DNA of 64,000 nt from JAATFS01 sp037145635 (GTDB lineage Bacteria > Pseudomonadota > Gammaproteobacteria > Xanthomonadales > Xanthomonadaceae), in NCBI GenBank assembly GCA_037145635.1, contig JBBCXB010000005.1, positions 310,001 through 374,000 on the forward strand. The letters run 5' to 3'. The notes under the pieces are model-generated. The model searched no databases, was not told the DNA's origin, and saw only the letters and a list, made by a program, of their open reading frames with translations. Of the stretch, positions 56,045 to 64,000 are shown piece by piece. A program made the translations under genes and the position numbers. The first letter of the stretch is position 1. Each line of letters opens with the position of its first letter.

Positions 56045-56950
56045 ATGCGCATCCGCGCACGTGGCCTGATCGCCGCCTGGCTGTGGCTGCTGCTGGCACT
56101 GCCGGCGTGGGCGCAGGACCTGGCGGCGATCCCCGCGCTCGACGCGCCGGTGATCGACACCACCGGCACGCTGCAGCCCACCGAGAAGCTGCAGATGGCG
56201 CAGCAGGCGGTGCAGCTGCAGCAGCGTAAGGGCAGTCAGTTGCAGGTGCTGATGGTGCCGAGCACCCAGCCCGAGACGATCGAGCAGTACACCCAGCGCG
56301 CCTATGACGGCTGGAAGCTGGGCCGCAAGGGCGTGGACGACGGCGTGCTGCTGGTGGTGGCCAAGGACGATCGCCGGGTGCGCATCCAGCCGGGCTACGG
56401 CCTGGAAGGCGCGATCCCCGACGCCATCGCCAACCGCATCATCCAGGAGTACCTGGCGCCGCGTTTTCGCCAGGGCGACTACGCGGGCGGCCTGAAGGAG
56501 GCCACCGGCATGCTGGTCAAGCTGATCGACGGCGAACCGTTGCCGGCCCCGGTGAGCGACCATGCGCAGGCCGCGCAGGGCGCCGGCGGCGGTGGCTGGA
56601 TCGTGGCGTTGTTCATCGGCTTCGTGGTCGCCACGATCGCCAGCGGCGTGCTGCGCGGCCTGCCGCGCCCGCTGCGGGCGGTGCTCGCCGGCGGCGCCGC
56701 CGGCGTGGCCGCGCTGCTGTTCACCTCGCTGCTGTTCGCCAGCGTGGGCGCCGGCCTGATCGGCCTGCTGGTGGGCCTGTTCTCCAGCTCGCTCAGCCGT
56801 GCGGTCGGGCCCGGTGGCTGGGGGGGCGGGGGCTTTGGCGGCGGCGGGTTCGGCGGCGGCGGCTTCGGGGGAGGCGGCGGCTTCGGCGGTGGGGGCTGGG
56901 GTGGCGGGGGCGGTTCGTCGGGAGGCGGTGGCGCCTCGGGGAGTTGGTGA
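56045..56950 (+). CDS. YgcG-type TPM-domain protein with glycine-rich tail
   Basis: 301 residues. The signal peptide is about 1-24 (GLIAAWLWLLLALPAWAQ). The TPM (DUF477) domain spans about 35-160 (DTTGTLQPTEKLQMAQQAVQL, VDDGVLLVVAKDDRRVRIQPGYGLEGAIPD). Two membrane helices follow (about 182-200 and 215-245), then a tail of about 50 residues that is mostly glycine with Trp and Phe. TPM proteins bind metals or acyl-peptides and take part in photosystem repair in plants; the bacterial role is unclear. The stop overlaps the next start (TGATG). Confidence 0.92.
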   Translation: MRIRARGLIAAWLWLLLALPAWAQDLAAIPALDAPVIDTTGTLQPTEKLQMAQQAVQLQQRKGSQLQVLMVPSTQPETIEQYTQRAYDGWKLGRKGVDDGVLLVVAKDDRRVRIQPGYGLEGAIPDAIANRIIQEYLAPRFRQGDYAGGLKEATGMLVKLIDGEPLPAPVSDHAQAAQGAGGGGWIVALFIGFVVATIASGVLRGLPRPLRAVLAGGAAGVAALLFTSLLFASVGAGLIGLLVGLFSSSLSRAVGPGGWGGGGFGGGGFGGGGFGGGGGFGGGGWGGGGGSSGGGGASGSW

Positions 56951-57441
56951 TGCGGGTATTGCGGCACGTCTTCGCGCCGTCGGCGCGGCGCCTGTTCCCG
57001 GCGCGGACCCTGGACGCGATCGCCGAGGCGATCAAGGCCAGCGAGCAGCGCCATCGCGGCGAGGTGATGTTCGCGGTCGAGGCCGACCTGTCGCTGCCGG
57101 CGCTGTGGCGCGGCGCCGGCGCGCGCGCGCGCGCCGAGCACGCGTTCGCACACCTGGGCACCTGGGACACCCGCGAGAACAACGGCGTGCTGATCTACCT
57201 GCTGCTGGCCGACCACGCGATCGAGATCGTGGCCGACCGCGGCCTGCACCCCAAGGTCTCGGCCGCCCAGTGGCGCGAGGTCTGCCGGCGCATGCAGGAA
57301 CTGCTGCGCGCCGGGCAGGGCGAGGCCGCGGCGCTGGCCGGCATCGCGGCGGTGTCGGAGCTGCTGGAGGAACACTTCCCGCCGATCCCGGGCGAGCGCG
57401 ACGAGGACGAACTGCCGAACCGGCCGCAGCTGCTGGGCTGA
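56950..57441 (+). CDS. Second TPM-domain protein, apparently cytoplasmic
   Basis: 163 residues without signal peptide or membrane helix. The TPM-like core is RTLDAIAEAIKASEQRHRGEVMFAVEADLSL, FAHLGTWDTRENNGVLIYLLLADHAIEIVADRGLHPKVSAAQW (shown by segments) with the conserved NGVLIYLLLADHAIEIVADRG. Translationally coupled to the YgcG-type gene by TGATG. The pairing of a secreted and a soluble TPM protein after LemA recurs in proteobacteria. Location in the cytoplasm is inferred from the absence of export signals. Confidence 0.9.
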   Translation: MRVLRHVFAPSARRLFPARTLDAIAEAIKASEQRHRGEVMFAVEADLSLPALWRGAGARARAEHAFAHLGTWDTRENNGVLIYLLLADHAIEIVADRGLHPKVSAAQWREVCRRMQELLRAGQGEAAALAGIAAVSELLEEHFPPIPGERDEDELPNRPQLLG

Positions 57442-57704
57442 CGGGGCGGGATGCCCTGCCCGACTTGTGTCCGGACCTGCACGGGCGGCGGTCGCCGGCA
57501 CGCCGCGTTGCGCCACACGGACTGTCTGCATTGTCTACTGCTGCCGCGATGGGCGCTGCGCAACGCGGGCGCAGCGTGCGCGCCGATCCCCGCTGCGGGA
57601 TGAACTCCAGGCGCAAACCGGCCCGCCGCGGCCGCGGCGCGCTAGGGCCGGGCCGGCCGGAATGGCAGAATAGCCTCCCAGTCTCTGGGGGAACCCGGCC
57701 GCAC

Positions 57705-58580
57705 ATGATCTATCTCCACGCTATCGACCCGATCGCCCTGTCGCTTGGCCCGGTGCAGGTGCACTGGTACGGGTTGATGTACCTGCTCGCCTTCTTCAGC
57801 GCCTGGGCGCTGGGGCGCTGGCGCGTGCTGGCCGGTCGCCTGCCCGGCGTGGACATGAACGGGTTCTCGGACCTGCTGTTCTACGCGATGCTCGGCGTCG
57901 TGCTGGGGGGCCGCATCGGCTACATGCTGTTCTACGCGTTCGAGGCCTTCCTCGCCAACCCGATGATCCTGCTGAGGGTCTGGGAGGGCGGCATGAGCTT
58001 CCACGGCGGCCTGATCGGCGTGCTGATCGCCTGCGCCTGGTGGGCCCGCAAGCACCGCCTGCACTTCTTCGACGTGATGGACTTCATCGCGCCGCTGGTG
58101 CCGCTGGGGCTCGGCTTCGGCCGCCTGGGCAATTTCGTCGGCGGCGAGCTGTGGGGCAAGTTCACCCAGGCCGGCTGGGGCGTGATCTTCCCGCACGCGC
58201 CGGAACTGCAGGACGTGCCGGCCGCGCAGCTGCAGGCACAGTACGCCGCGGGCGCGCTGGACCGGTTCGCGCGGCATCCCTCGCAGCTGTACGAGGCGGT
58301 GCTGGAGGGGCTGGTGATGTTCGTGGTGCTGTGGACGTTCTCGATGAAGCCGCGCGCGCGCTACGCGGTATCGGGTCTGTTCGCGCTGCTGTATGGCGTG
58401 TTCCGCTTCGCGATCGAGTTCGTGCGCATGCCCGACAACGGCCTCTATGTGGCCTTCGGCTGGCTGACGCGCGGGCAGATCCTGAGCCTGCCGCTGGTCG
58501 CGGTCGGCCTGCTGCTGCTGTGGCTGTCGCGGCGCGCGCCGGTGCTGCAGCCGGTGCCGCGGCCGGAGCCCGCACGATGA
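57705..58580 (+). CDS. lgt: Prolipoprotein diacylglyceryl transferase Lgt
   Basis: 291-residue inner-membrane enzyme adding diacylglycerol to the lipobox Cys of prolipoproteins. About seven membrane segments. The signature motifs are MSFHGGLIG and GRLGNFVGGELWG, containing the catalytic His/Arg and the conserved Asn and Glu, and WYGLMYLLAF near the N-terminus. First gene of an lgt-thyA-unknown-folA operon; ATGA overlap with thyA. TGGCAGAATAG at about 57662 may be its -10 region. Confidence 0.98.
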   Translation: MIYLHAIDPIALSLGPVQVHWYGLMYLLAFFSAWALGRWRVLAGRLPGVDMNGFSDLLFYAMLGVVLGGRIGYMLFYAFEAFLANPMILLRVWEGGMSFHGGLIGVLIACAWWARKHRLHFFDVMDFIAPLVPLGLGFGRLGNFVGGELWGKFTQAGWGVIFPHAPELQDVPAAQLQAQYAAGALDRFARHPSQLYEAVLEGLVMFVVLWTFSMKPRARYAVSGLFALLYGVFRFAIEFVRMPDNGLYVAFGWLTRGQILSLPLVAVGLLLLWLSRRAPVLQPVPRPEPAR

Positions 58581-59371
58581 CGCCCTACCTGGAACTGCTG
58601 CGGCACGTGCTCGAGCACGGCGCCGAGAAGGCCGACCGCACCGGCACCGGCACGCGCAGCGTGTTCGGCTGGCAGATGCGCTTCGACCTCAACCAGGGCT
58701 TCCCGCTGGTCACCACCAAGAAGCTGCACCTGCGCTCGATCATCCACGAGCTGCTGTGGTTCCTGAAGGGCGAGACCAACATCGCCTACCTCAAGGCCCA
58801 CAAGGTCGGGATCTGGGACGAATGGGCCGACGCCGACGGCGAGCTCGGCCCGGTCTACGGCCGGCAGTGGCGGCACTGGACCGGGGCCGACGGCGTGGAG
58901 ATCGACCAGATGCAGTGGCTGGTGGACGAGATCAAGCGCAACCCGGACTCGCGCCGGCTGGTGGTCAGCGCCTGGAACGTGGCCGAGCTGCCGCAGATGG
59001 CGCTGATGCCCTGCCACAGCCTGTTCCAGTTCTACGTGGTCGACGGCCGGCTCAGCTGCCAGCTCTACCAGCGCAGCGGCGACATCTTCCTGGGCGTTCC
59101 GTTCAACATCGCCAGCTATGCGCTGCTGACCCACATGGTGGCGCAGGCGACCGGGCTCGGGGTGGGCGACTTCGTGCATACCCTGGGCGACGCGCACCTG
59201 TATTCCAACCACTACGCGCAGGCGCGCGAACAGCTGGCGCGCACGCCGCGCGCGCTGCCGACGCTGCGATTGAACCCGGCGGTGACCGACCTGTTCGCCT
59301 TCGGCTACGACGACATCGCGATCGAGGGCTACGATCCGCACCCGGCGATCAAGGCGCCGGTGGCGGTATGA
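58577..59371 (+). CDS. thyA: Thymidylate synthase ThyA
   Basis: Converts dUMP to dTMP with methylene-tetrahydrofolate. 264 residues, identical in length to the E. coli enzyme, with nucleophile C146 in MPCHSLFQFYV. Other family motifs are DRTGTGTRSVFG, VYGRQWRHW, RRLVVSAWN, LYQRSGDIFLGVPFNIASYALLTHM (by segments) and GDAHLYSNH. Overlaps lgt at its start and the small unknown gene at its end (both ATGA). It produces dihydrofolate, which FolA from the same operon regenerates. Confidence 0.99.
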   Translation: MTPYLELLRHVLEHGAEKADRTGTGTRSVFGWQMRFDLNQGFPLVTTKKLHLRSIIHELLWFLKGETNIAYLKAHKVGIWDEWADADGELGPVYGRQWRHWTGADGVEIDQMQWLVDEIKRNPDSRRLVVSAWNVAELPQMALMPCHSLFQFYVVDGRLSCQLYQRSGDIFLGVPFNIASYALLTHMVAQATGLGVGDFVHTLGDAHLYSNHYAQAREQLARTPRALPTLRLNPAVTDLFAFGYDDIAIEGYDPHPAIKAPVAV

Positions 59372-59970
59372 GCCGGCCCCCGCGCGCCAGGCGGACCCTG
59401 GCCGGGCTGCTGCTGGTCCTGGTGGGCCAGGTGCCGGTCGCGGCGGCGGCCGCGGCCGTGCCGGCCGATCGTGCGGCTGCCGCGGCGCAGCTGTACGACG
59501 GCTGGTTCGGCGAGGTCATCCACCAGGAGTTCGTGGAGGACGCGATCGATCGTGTGCGCACCGACCTGCGCACCGAGGTGGTCAACGGCCTGGGCGCCGA
59601 GCGCGCGCAGCAGTGCCGCGGCCTCGACCGGGCGATCACCCGCGCGGTGCGCGCCGGCGCTGCGCCGGCGCTCGAAACCGGGTTCAAGGCGCCGCAGACG
59701 CGCCAGGCGGTGGTCGACGCGCTCGCCGGCGCCTTCAACCTGGCGGAACTGAAGACCTATCGGGTGCAGGTGCGCCAACGCGCGATGCGCGAGCGCGTGC
59801 GCCAGCGCATTGACCAGGACCGCGAGTTCGGCGAGCGCCTGGCCGCGGCCCTGCACAGCTCGCCGCTGAACGTTGCCGCCGATGCGGACGCGCGCGCGCG
59901 GCTGGAGCGCGCGGCCGAGCGCCACATCGCGCCGGTGGTGCGGCGCTGCGCGCAGCCGGCGTCGCCATGA
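59368..59970 (+). CDS. Secreted protein of unknown function inside the thyA-folA operon
   Basis: 200 residues. The N-terminus is a signal peptide (RRTLAGLLLVLVGQVPVAAAAAA). The mature part is alpha-helical, charged and has only two cysteines (QQCRGLD, RRCAQP), which could form a disulfide. No domain is recognised. It overlaps thyA by ATGA and folA by ATGA, so it is translated with them. A periplasmic protein between two cytosolic folate enzymes is odd; a link to Lgt (same operon, envelope) is as likely as one to folate. Confidence 0.75.
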   Translation: MSRPPRARRTLAGLLLVLVGQVPVAAAAAAVPADRAAAAAQLYDGWFGEVIHQEFVEDAIDRVRTDLRTEVVNGLGAERAQQCRGLDRAITRAVRAGAAPALETGFKAPQTRQAVVDALAGAFNLAELKTYRVQVRQRAMRERVRQRIDQDREFGERLAAALHSSPLNVAADADARARLERAAERHIAPVVRRCAQPASP

Positions 59971-60509
59971 CCGACGCCGGCGCGACGCCCGCGCGCGACG
60001 CCCGCGGCGCCGCGGTGAAGATGGTGCTGATCGCCGCGCTCGATCGCGACAGCGCCATCGGCCGCGACGACGGCCTGCCATGGCACCTGCCGGACGACCT
60101 GAAGCACTTCAAGGCGCAGACCCTCGGCAGGCCGGTGCTAATGGGGCGCAAGACCGCGCAGTCGCTGGGGCGCGCACTGCCGGGCCGCCTCAACCTGGTG
60201 CTGACGCGCTCGGGCCAGGTGCCGTTCGCCGGCATGCAGGCCGTGGCCGGCATCGACGAGGCCCTCGCGCGCGCCGGCGCGGCGGGCGCCGACACGCTGT
60301 GCGTGATCGGGGGCGGCGAGATCTATCGCCTGCTGATGCCGCGTGCCGATGCGCTTTCGCTCACCCATGTCGATACCCGGGTGCAGGGCGCCGACACCCA
60401 TTTCCCGGCGGTGGACCCGGCCGTATGGGAAGCGGTCGCGCGCGTGCCGCATGCGGCCGATGCGCGGCATGCGTTCGCGTTCGAATTCGTGGACTACCGG
60501 CGCCGCTAG
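59967..60509 (+). CDS. folA: Dihydrofolate reductase FolA
   Basis: Regenerates tetrahydrofolate from dihydrofolate with NADPH. 180 residues. After an extra 18-residue N-terminal stretch the fold begins with MVLIAALDRDSAIGRDDGLPWHLPDDLKHFK (segments: AALDRDSAIG, LPWHLPDDLKHF). MGRKTAQSLGRALPGRLNLVLTR and CVIGGGEIYRLLMP are the cofactor motifs. The catalytic acid is Asp in LPDDLK. The start overlaps the preceding stop, although an internal start at the ATG of residue 19 (MVLIAAL) would match typical FolA length better. Confidence 0.97.
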   Translation: MTDAGATPARDARGAAVKMVLIAALDRDSAIGRDDGLPWHLPDDLKHFKAQTLGRPVLMGRKTAQSLGRALPGRLNLVLTRSGQVPFAGMQAVAGIDEALARAGAAGADTLCVIGGGEIYRLLMPRADALSLTHVDTRVQGADTHFPAVDPAVWEAVARVPHAADARHAFAFEFVDYRRR

Positions 60510-60589
60510 GGCGAGGGTCGCCGGGAGTCGCCGGCACCTCCCTGGGGCCGCTCCCCCTCGCGGCGCGGCCATGCGAAGCGGCGCCGCCT

Positions 60590-61555
60590 TCAGAACTCCC
60601 GCAGGCCGGGCGGATTGGTTTCCGAGTGCGGGACCGCTTCCTCCTCCAGGTTCCAGCGCGCCAGGGCCTTGGCATAGCGGCCATTCTCGATCTGGGTGTT
60701 GATCGCCTGGGTGAGGGCGTCGGCCAGGCCGCTGCCCTTGCGCGTGGTCACCGAGATCGCGGCCGCCTGCGGCCAGCCGCCCGGGAACAGCCCGACCCGG
60801 CGGACCTTGCCGTCGCGCGCGGCATAGGCGCCGGTGGCATTGGGTTCGAACGAGACATCCGCGCGCCCGGTGATGACCGCCAGTCGGCCGACGATGGCGT
60901 CGTCGAAGTACTGGAATTCCACCGGCTCCAATCCCGCCGCGACGTTCTGCGCGTCCCATTGGCGCAGGATCTGGTCCTGGTTGGTGCTGGCGCCGAGTAC
61001 CACCTTCAGCCCCGCCACGTCCTTGGGCTGCCGGATCTGCTGGATCGGACCGTCGTGGCGGGTATAGATGCCGAGCAGGTCGTAGCGATAGCTGGAAAAG
61101 TCGAACTTCTTCTTGCGCTCCTCGGTTACGGTGATGTTGGAGATCACCGCGTCGTACTTGCCCGATTCCAGCCCCAGCGGCCAGTCCGGCCAGGCCACCG
61201 GCACCAGGTTCAGGCGCAGGCCGAGCGCATCGGCCAGCAGCAGGGCGATGTCTGGTTCGATCCCGATCAGGGATCTGCCGTCCGCGGCGTAGTCGCCCAG
61301 CGGTAGTGCGCCCGGGTGGGTGGCGACGGTCAGCGTGCCGGGGGCGACGAAGCGGAAGTCGCGTGGCAACAACGCAATGGCCGTCGGATCCTTTTCGGTG
61401 TGGAGCGGCGGCACGTCGGTGGTGTCGGGCTTGGATGCCGCCTGCTGCGCAGGCGCGTCGCCGCGCGACTGGCGCGTGTGGAGGATGGCCGCGATACCGG
61501 CGGCAAGCACCAGCACGATCACGGCAACGTCGAGTAGGCGGCGGGGTAGGGTCAT
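60590..61555 (-). CDS. Amino-acid-type ABC substrate-binding protein
   Basis: 321-residue solute-binding protein of the polar amino acid (PBP2/SBP_bac_3) family. The N-terminal hydrophobic stretch (about 6-27, LLDVAVIVLVLAAGIAAILH) lacks a clear cleavage site, so it may remain anchored. The core has GIEPDIALLLADALGLRL, AVISNITVTEERKKKFDFS, DVAGLKVVLGASTNQDQIL and ADVSFEPNATGAYAA. Last gene of an operon with a fused permease-ATPase and a GNAT enzyme. The specific amino acid cannot be read; a sulfur-containing ligand would suit related Xanthomonas loci. Confidence 0.92.
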   Translation of the reverse strand: MTLPRRLLDVAVIVLVLAAGIAAILHTRQSRGDAPAQQAASKPDTTDVPPLHTEKDPTAIALLPRDFRFVAPGTLTVATHPGALPLGDYAADGRSLIGIEPDIALLLADALGLRLNLVPVAWPDWPLGLESGKYDAVISNITVTEERKKKFDFSSYRYDLLGIYTRHDGPIQQIRQPKDVAGLKVVLGASTNQDQILRQWDAQNVAAGLEPVEFQYFDDAIVGRLAVITGRADVSFEPNATGAYAARDGKVRRVGLFPGGWPQAAAISVTTRKGSGLADALTQAINTQIENGRYAKALARWNLEEEAVPHSETNPPGLREF

Positions 61556-61709
61556 GCTGCAATCCTCGGGGAACGATTTGGCGACGGGGGAACGGCGGCA
61601 CGGCATGCGCGACGAGGCTCGCTGCACGGGCATCCGCCGGCGACTACGGGAGCGCCACGTAACCCCGCTCGCGCCGCCGTGCGGCTGCAGGCACCGGTCG
61701 CGTGGCCGC

Positions 61710-63440
61710 TCACAGCACCTTGGCGAGGAATTCGGCGGTACGCGGATGCGCCGGTTGCCCGAACATCCGTTCAGGTGGGCCGGCCTCGACGATGCGTCCC
61801 AGCTCCATGAACACGACCGTGTCGGCAATGCGGCGGGCGAAGCCGATCTCGTGGGTGACGATGACCAGCGTGGTGCCTGAACGCGCCAGCTCCTCGATGA
61901 CCTCCAGCACCTCGTTGACCAGCTCCGAGTCCAGCGCCGACGTGGGTTCGTCGAACAGCAGCACCTTGGGCCGCAGCGCGAGCGCACGCGCGATGGCCAC
62001 GCGCTGCTGCTGGCCGCCGGAGAGCTGGCGCGGATAGGCGTCGGCCTTGTCGGACAGGCCGACCCGCGCCAGCAGGGCACGCGCCTGGCGCTCTGCGTCC
62101 GCGGGCGCGGCGCCGCCCACCGCGATCGGCGCTTCGACCACGTTTTCCAGCGCGGTGAGGTGCGGGAACAGGTTGAAGTTCTGGAACACCATGCCGATGT
62201 GGGCGCGGCGCCGGCGGATCTCGGCCTCGCGCAGTTCGTGCAGGACGTCGCCTTCGCGGCGGTAGCCGACCAGCTGCCCGTCCACGGTGACATGGCCTTC
62301 GTCTGCGCGCTCGAGATGGTTGATCGTGCGCAGCAGGGTGGATTTGCCGGCGCCGGATGGTCCGATGATCGCGGTCACGCTGCCCGCCGGCAGCTCCAGG
62401 CTGACCGCATCCAGCACCTTGTGGTTACCGTAGTGCTTGGTGACGTCGTGGATCGATACCGCGCCACCACGGCCGCCGAAGCCGGCATCCGCGGCGCCCG
62501 GCGCCGGGTCGGGTGGGGCGGGCGCGGCGGCGCGCGACCAGCGCCAACGGGGCGGCGACAGTTCGCGCAGTGCGCCGCGAGCGAAGCGGCGCTCGATCCG
62601 GACCTGCGCCAGCGACAACAGAGTCAGAATCACCAGGTACCAGACTGTGGCCACCATCAGCAGTGGCACGACTTCGAGGTTGCGACGGTAGATCACCTGG
62701 ATCGTGTAGAACAGCTCGGGCAGCGCGAGGATATAGACCACCGACGTGCTCTTGGCCAGGTTGATCACGTCGTTGAACGCACCCGGGAGAATGGTGCGCA
62801 TGGCCTGCGGCAGCACGATGCGGCGGATCTGCCGCGAGCGCGGCAGGCCGAGCGCGGCGGACGCCTCGAACTGGCCCTGGTCCACGGACAGGATGCCGCC
62901 CCGGATGATCTCGGCCGAGAATGCGGCCTGGTTGAGCGAAAGTCCCAGCACCGCGGCGGCGAACTGGTTGATCAGTTGCGTGGTCGGGTAGGCGAACAGC
63001 GTGATGTCGGTGAAAGGGACGCCCAGGGCGATGGTCTCGTACAGGTATCCCAGGTTGTTGAGCAACAGCAGCAGCACCAGCAGTGGGATCGAGCGGAACA
63101 GCCAGACGTAGCCCCACGACACGCTGGCCAGCAGCGGCGAGCCGGACACTCGCGCCAGCGCCAGCAGGGTGCCGAGCACGAAGCCGAACAGGGTGCCGAG
63201 CGCGGTCAGCAGCAAGGTGCGGCCGAGCCCGGCCAGCACCGGCTCGGCGAAGAACCACTGCGCGAAAACCGCCCAGCCCCAGCGCGGATTGCCCAGTACC
63301 GATTGCAGAACCGCCAGGATCAGCAGCAGCGCGACCAGGGTGCCGACCGTCTGCAGCGGATGGCGGGCGGGCACGATGCGCAGGCGAGCGCGATCGCGGC
63401 GGCCGGTGCGGTCGAGTTCCGGAAGGGTCTGGCTGCTCAT
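61710..63440 (-). CDS. Amino-acid ABC transporter, permease and ATPase fused in one chain
   Basis: 576-residue fusion. Residues about 30-290 are a HisM/GlnP-type permease with six membrane segments and the loop EASAALGLPRSRQIRRIVLPQAMRTILPGAFND (family EAA loop, in part). A Pro/Ala/Arg linker of about 35 residues follows. From about 325 to 576 there is a GlnQ-type ATPase with Walker A GPSGAGKST, Q-loop MVFQNFNLFPHL, signature LSGGQQQRVAIARAL and Walker B VLLFDEPTSALD. Normally these are two proteins. It overlaps the GNAT gene by 4 bp (ATGA). The two-in-one design forces equal stoichiometry. Confidence 0.94.
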   Translation of the reverse strand: MSSQTLPELDRTGRRDRARLRIVPARHPLQTVGTLVALLLILAVLQSVLGNPRWGWAVFAQWFFAEPVLAGLGRTLLLTALGTLFGFVLGTLLALARVSGSPLLASVSWGYVWLFRSIPLLVLLLLLNNLGYLYETIALGVPFTDITLFAYPTTQLINQFAAAVLGLSLNQAAFSAEIIRGGILSVDQGQFEASAALGLPRSRQIRRIVLPQAMRTILPGAFNDVINLAKSTSVVYILALPELFYTIQVIYRRNLEVVPLLMVATVWYLVILTLLSLAQVRIERRFARGALRELSPPRWRWSRAAAPAPPDPAPGAADAGFGGRGGAVSIHDVTKHYGNHKVLDAVSLELPAGSVTAIIGPSGAGKSTLLRTINHLERADEGHVTVDGQLVGYRREGDVLHELREAEIRRRRAHIGMVFQNFNLFPHLTALENVVEAPIAVGGAAPADAERQARALLARVGLSDKADAYPRQLSGGQQQRVAIARALALRPKVLLFDEPTSALDSELVNEVLEVIEELARSGTTLVIVTHEIGFARRIADTVVFMELGRIVEAGPPERMFGQPAHPRTAEFLAKVL

Positions 63441-63988
63441 CGGCCATGCACCCGCAGCGGCGGTGCGCATGCGCGGTCGCGTTGCGGCATCGCCGCGGTC
63501 CGCAATTGCTTTTCGAACGCCAGGTGGACCACGCTTTTCGGATCGGCGCGCAGATCGAACAGCGCGGTATAGCCGTGCTTGAGATACAGTCCGACCGCTT
63601 CGGGCTGGCGGAAACCGGTGGTGAGGTAAATGCGACGGTAGCCCTGGCGCTCGGCCTGTTCTTCCAGTTCGTCCAGCACGCGCCGGGCGATGCCCTGCCG
63701 GCGCAGGGCAGGATCGGTCCACACGCGCTTGATCTCCGCGGTGCCAGGGTCACGGTGGCGCATGAAGGCACCACCGCCGATCGCGCGTCCGTCGCGCAGC
63801 ATCAGCACGAACGCACCGTGTGGCGGGGCGAAGCTCTCCGGCGGATAACGCTGCAGTTCGTCGCGCGCGCTGCCGCCGATGCGCTGGATCACGTCGTGAT
63901 AGCGGTCGCCGTATTCCTGCTCCAGACCGTCGAACAGCGGGCGTGCGAGGGGATCTAGGGTCGAGGTGTGGAGGAAACCTGCGTTCAT
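63437..63988 (-). CDS. GNAT-family N-acetyltransferase
   Basis: 183 residues. The acetyl-CoA-binding motif is TDPALRRQGIARRVLDELEEQAERQGYRRIYL (R-R-x-G-x-A core) and the C-terminal part has LYLKHGYTALFD. It heads the minus-strand operon with the fused ABC transporter, with a 4-bp overlap. GNAT enzymes beside amino acid transporters often acetylate the imported compound. Start at 63988, near the window edge; upstream control lies outside. Confidence 0.92.
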   Translation of the reverse strand: MNAGFLHTSTLDPLARPLFDGLEQEYGDRYHDVIQRIGGSARDELQRYPPESFAPPHGAFVLMLRDGRAIGGGAFMRHRDPGTAEIKRVWTDPALRRQGIARRVLDELEEQAERQGYRRIYLTTGFRQPEAVGLYLKHGYTALFDLRADPKSVVHLAFEKQLRTAAMPQRDRACAPPLRVHGR

Positions 63989-64000
63989 GCATCCACCTCG

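Overview
The window is about 64 kb of very GC-rich chromosomal DNA from a gammaproteobacterium of the family Xanthomonadaceae, most likely Xanthomonas or a close relative. The evidence is the gene order ftsA-ftsZ-lpxC-dciA-M23 peptidase-secA-mutT, a type IV secretion effector with the Xanthomonadaceae-specific C-terminal XVIPCD domain beside a DUF1311 lipoprotein, arrays of 7-bp repeats of the GGGAATC type, and close similarity of nearly every protein to Xanthomonas-type families. No rRNA, tRNA, prophage, insertion sequence or CRISPR array was seen.

Layout. 1-8083: the tail of the division and cell-wall cluster (ftsA, ftsZ, lpxC, dciA, an M23 endopeptidase, secA). 8552-11053: a VOC-fold protein, a Nudix/TenI fusion, a P-loop kinase and a DUF4124-like periplasmic protein. 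11098-22663: a mixed region holding metF, a quinone reductase, a Tat-exported beta-lactamase-fold hydrolase, a secreted alpha-amylase, an M14 peptidase and a DUF3228 protein, followed by an accessory island (about 18.4-21.2 kb) with the effector/immunity pair, and then ahcY. 22941-38634: an S9 peptidase, ppc, a TetR-DUF4105-lipase operon, an aldo-keto reductase, a thioesterase, metK, a YdjM-like membrane protein, dusB and a ribokinase. 38705-49388: a nucleoside transporter, a second aldo-keto reductase, a Fur-controlled hemP locus, a sulfonate/taurine ABC system with a TauD-type dioxygenase, and a large FtsX-type permease. 49385-57441: the ybbA/tesA pair, a two-component system, a GDSL hydrolase, dgkA, terC, lemA and two TPM-domain proteins. 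57705-60509: a tightly overlapping lgt-thyA-unknown-folA operon. 60590-63988: a GNAT / fused permease-ATPase / binding-protein operon.

How the genes work together. Three methionine-cycle genes (metF, ahcY, metK) are scattered over 24 kb but appear to be co-regulated. metF and metK share a palindrome (core TTCATC-CG-GATGAA type) at their promoters, and ahcY has a recognisable S-adenosylhomocysteine riboswitch leader. The sulfonate operon would feed sulfur into the same metabolism. Several loci concern the cell envelope: LpxC, the M23 peptidase, SecA, Lgt, DgkA, the DUF4105/lipase pair, and the lysozyme-like effector with its lipoprotein antitoxin.

The most unusual non-coding signal is a family of heptanucleotide arrays. 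Three flank the ftsA-ftsZ junction in opposing orientations. One 196-bp array of 28 in-register heptamers, whose unit changes stepwise along its length, lies between the divergent amylase and M14 peptidase genes. One more follows the sensor kinase gene. Other points worth a second look are a promoter-terminator-secA layout that looks like an attenuator, back-to-back start codons of dciA and the M23 peptidase gene, and the absence of a standard start codon for the ybbA-like ATPase.
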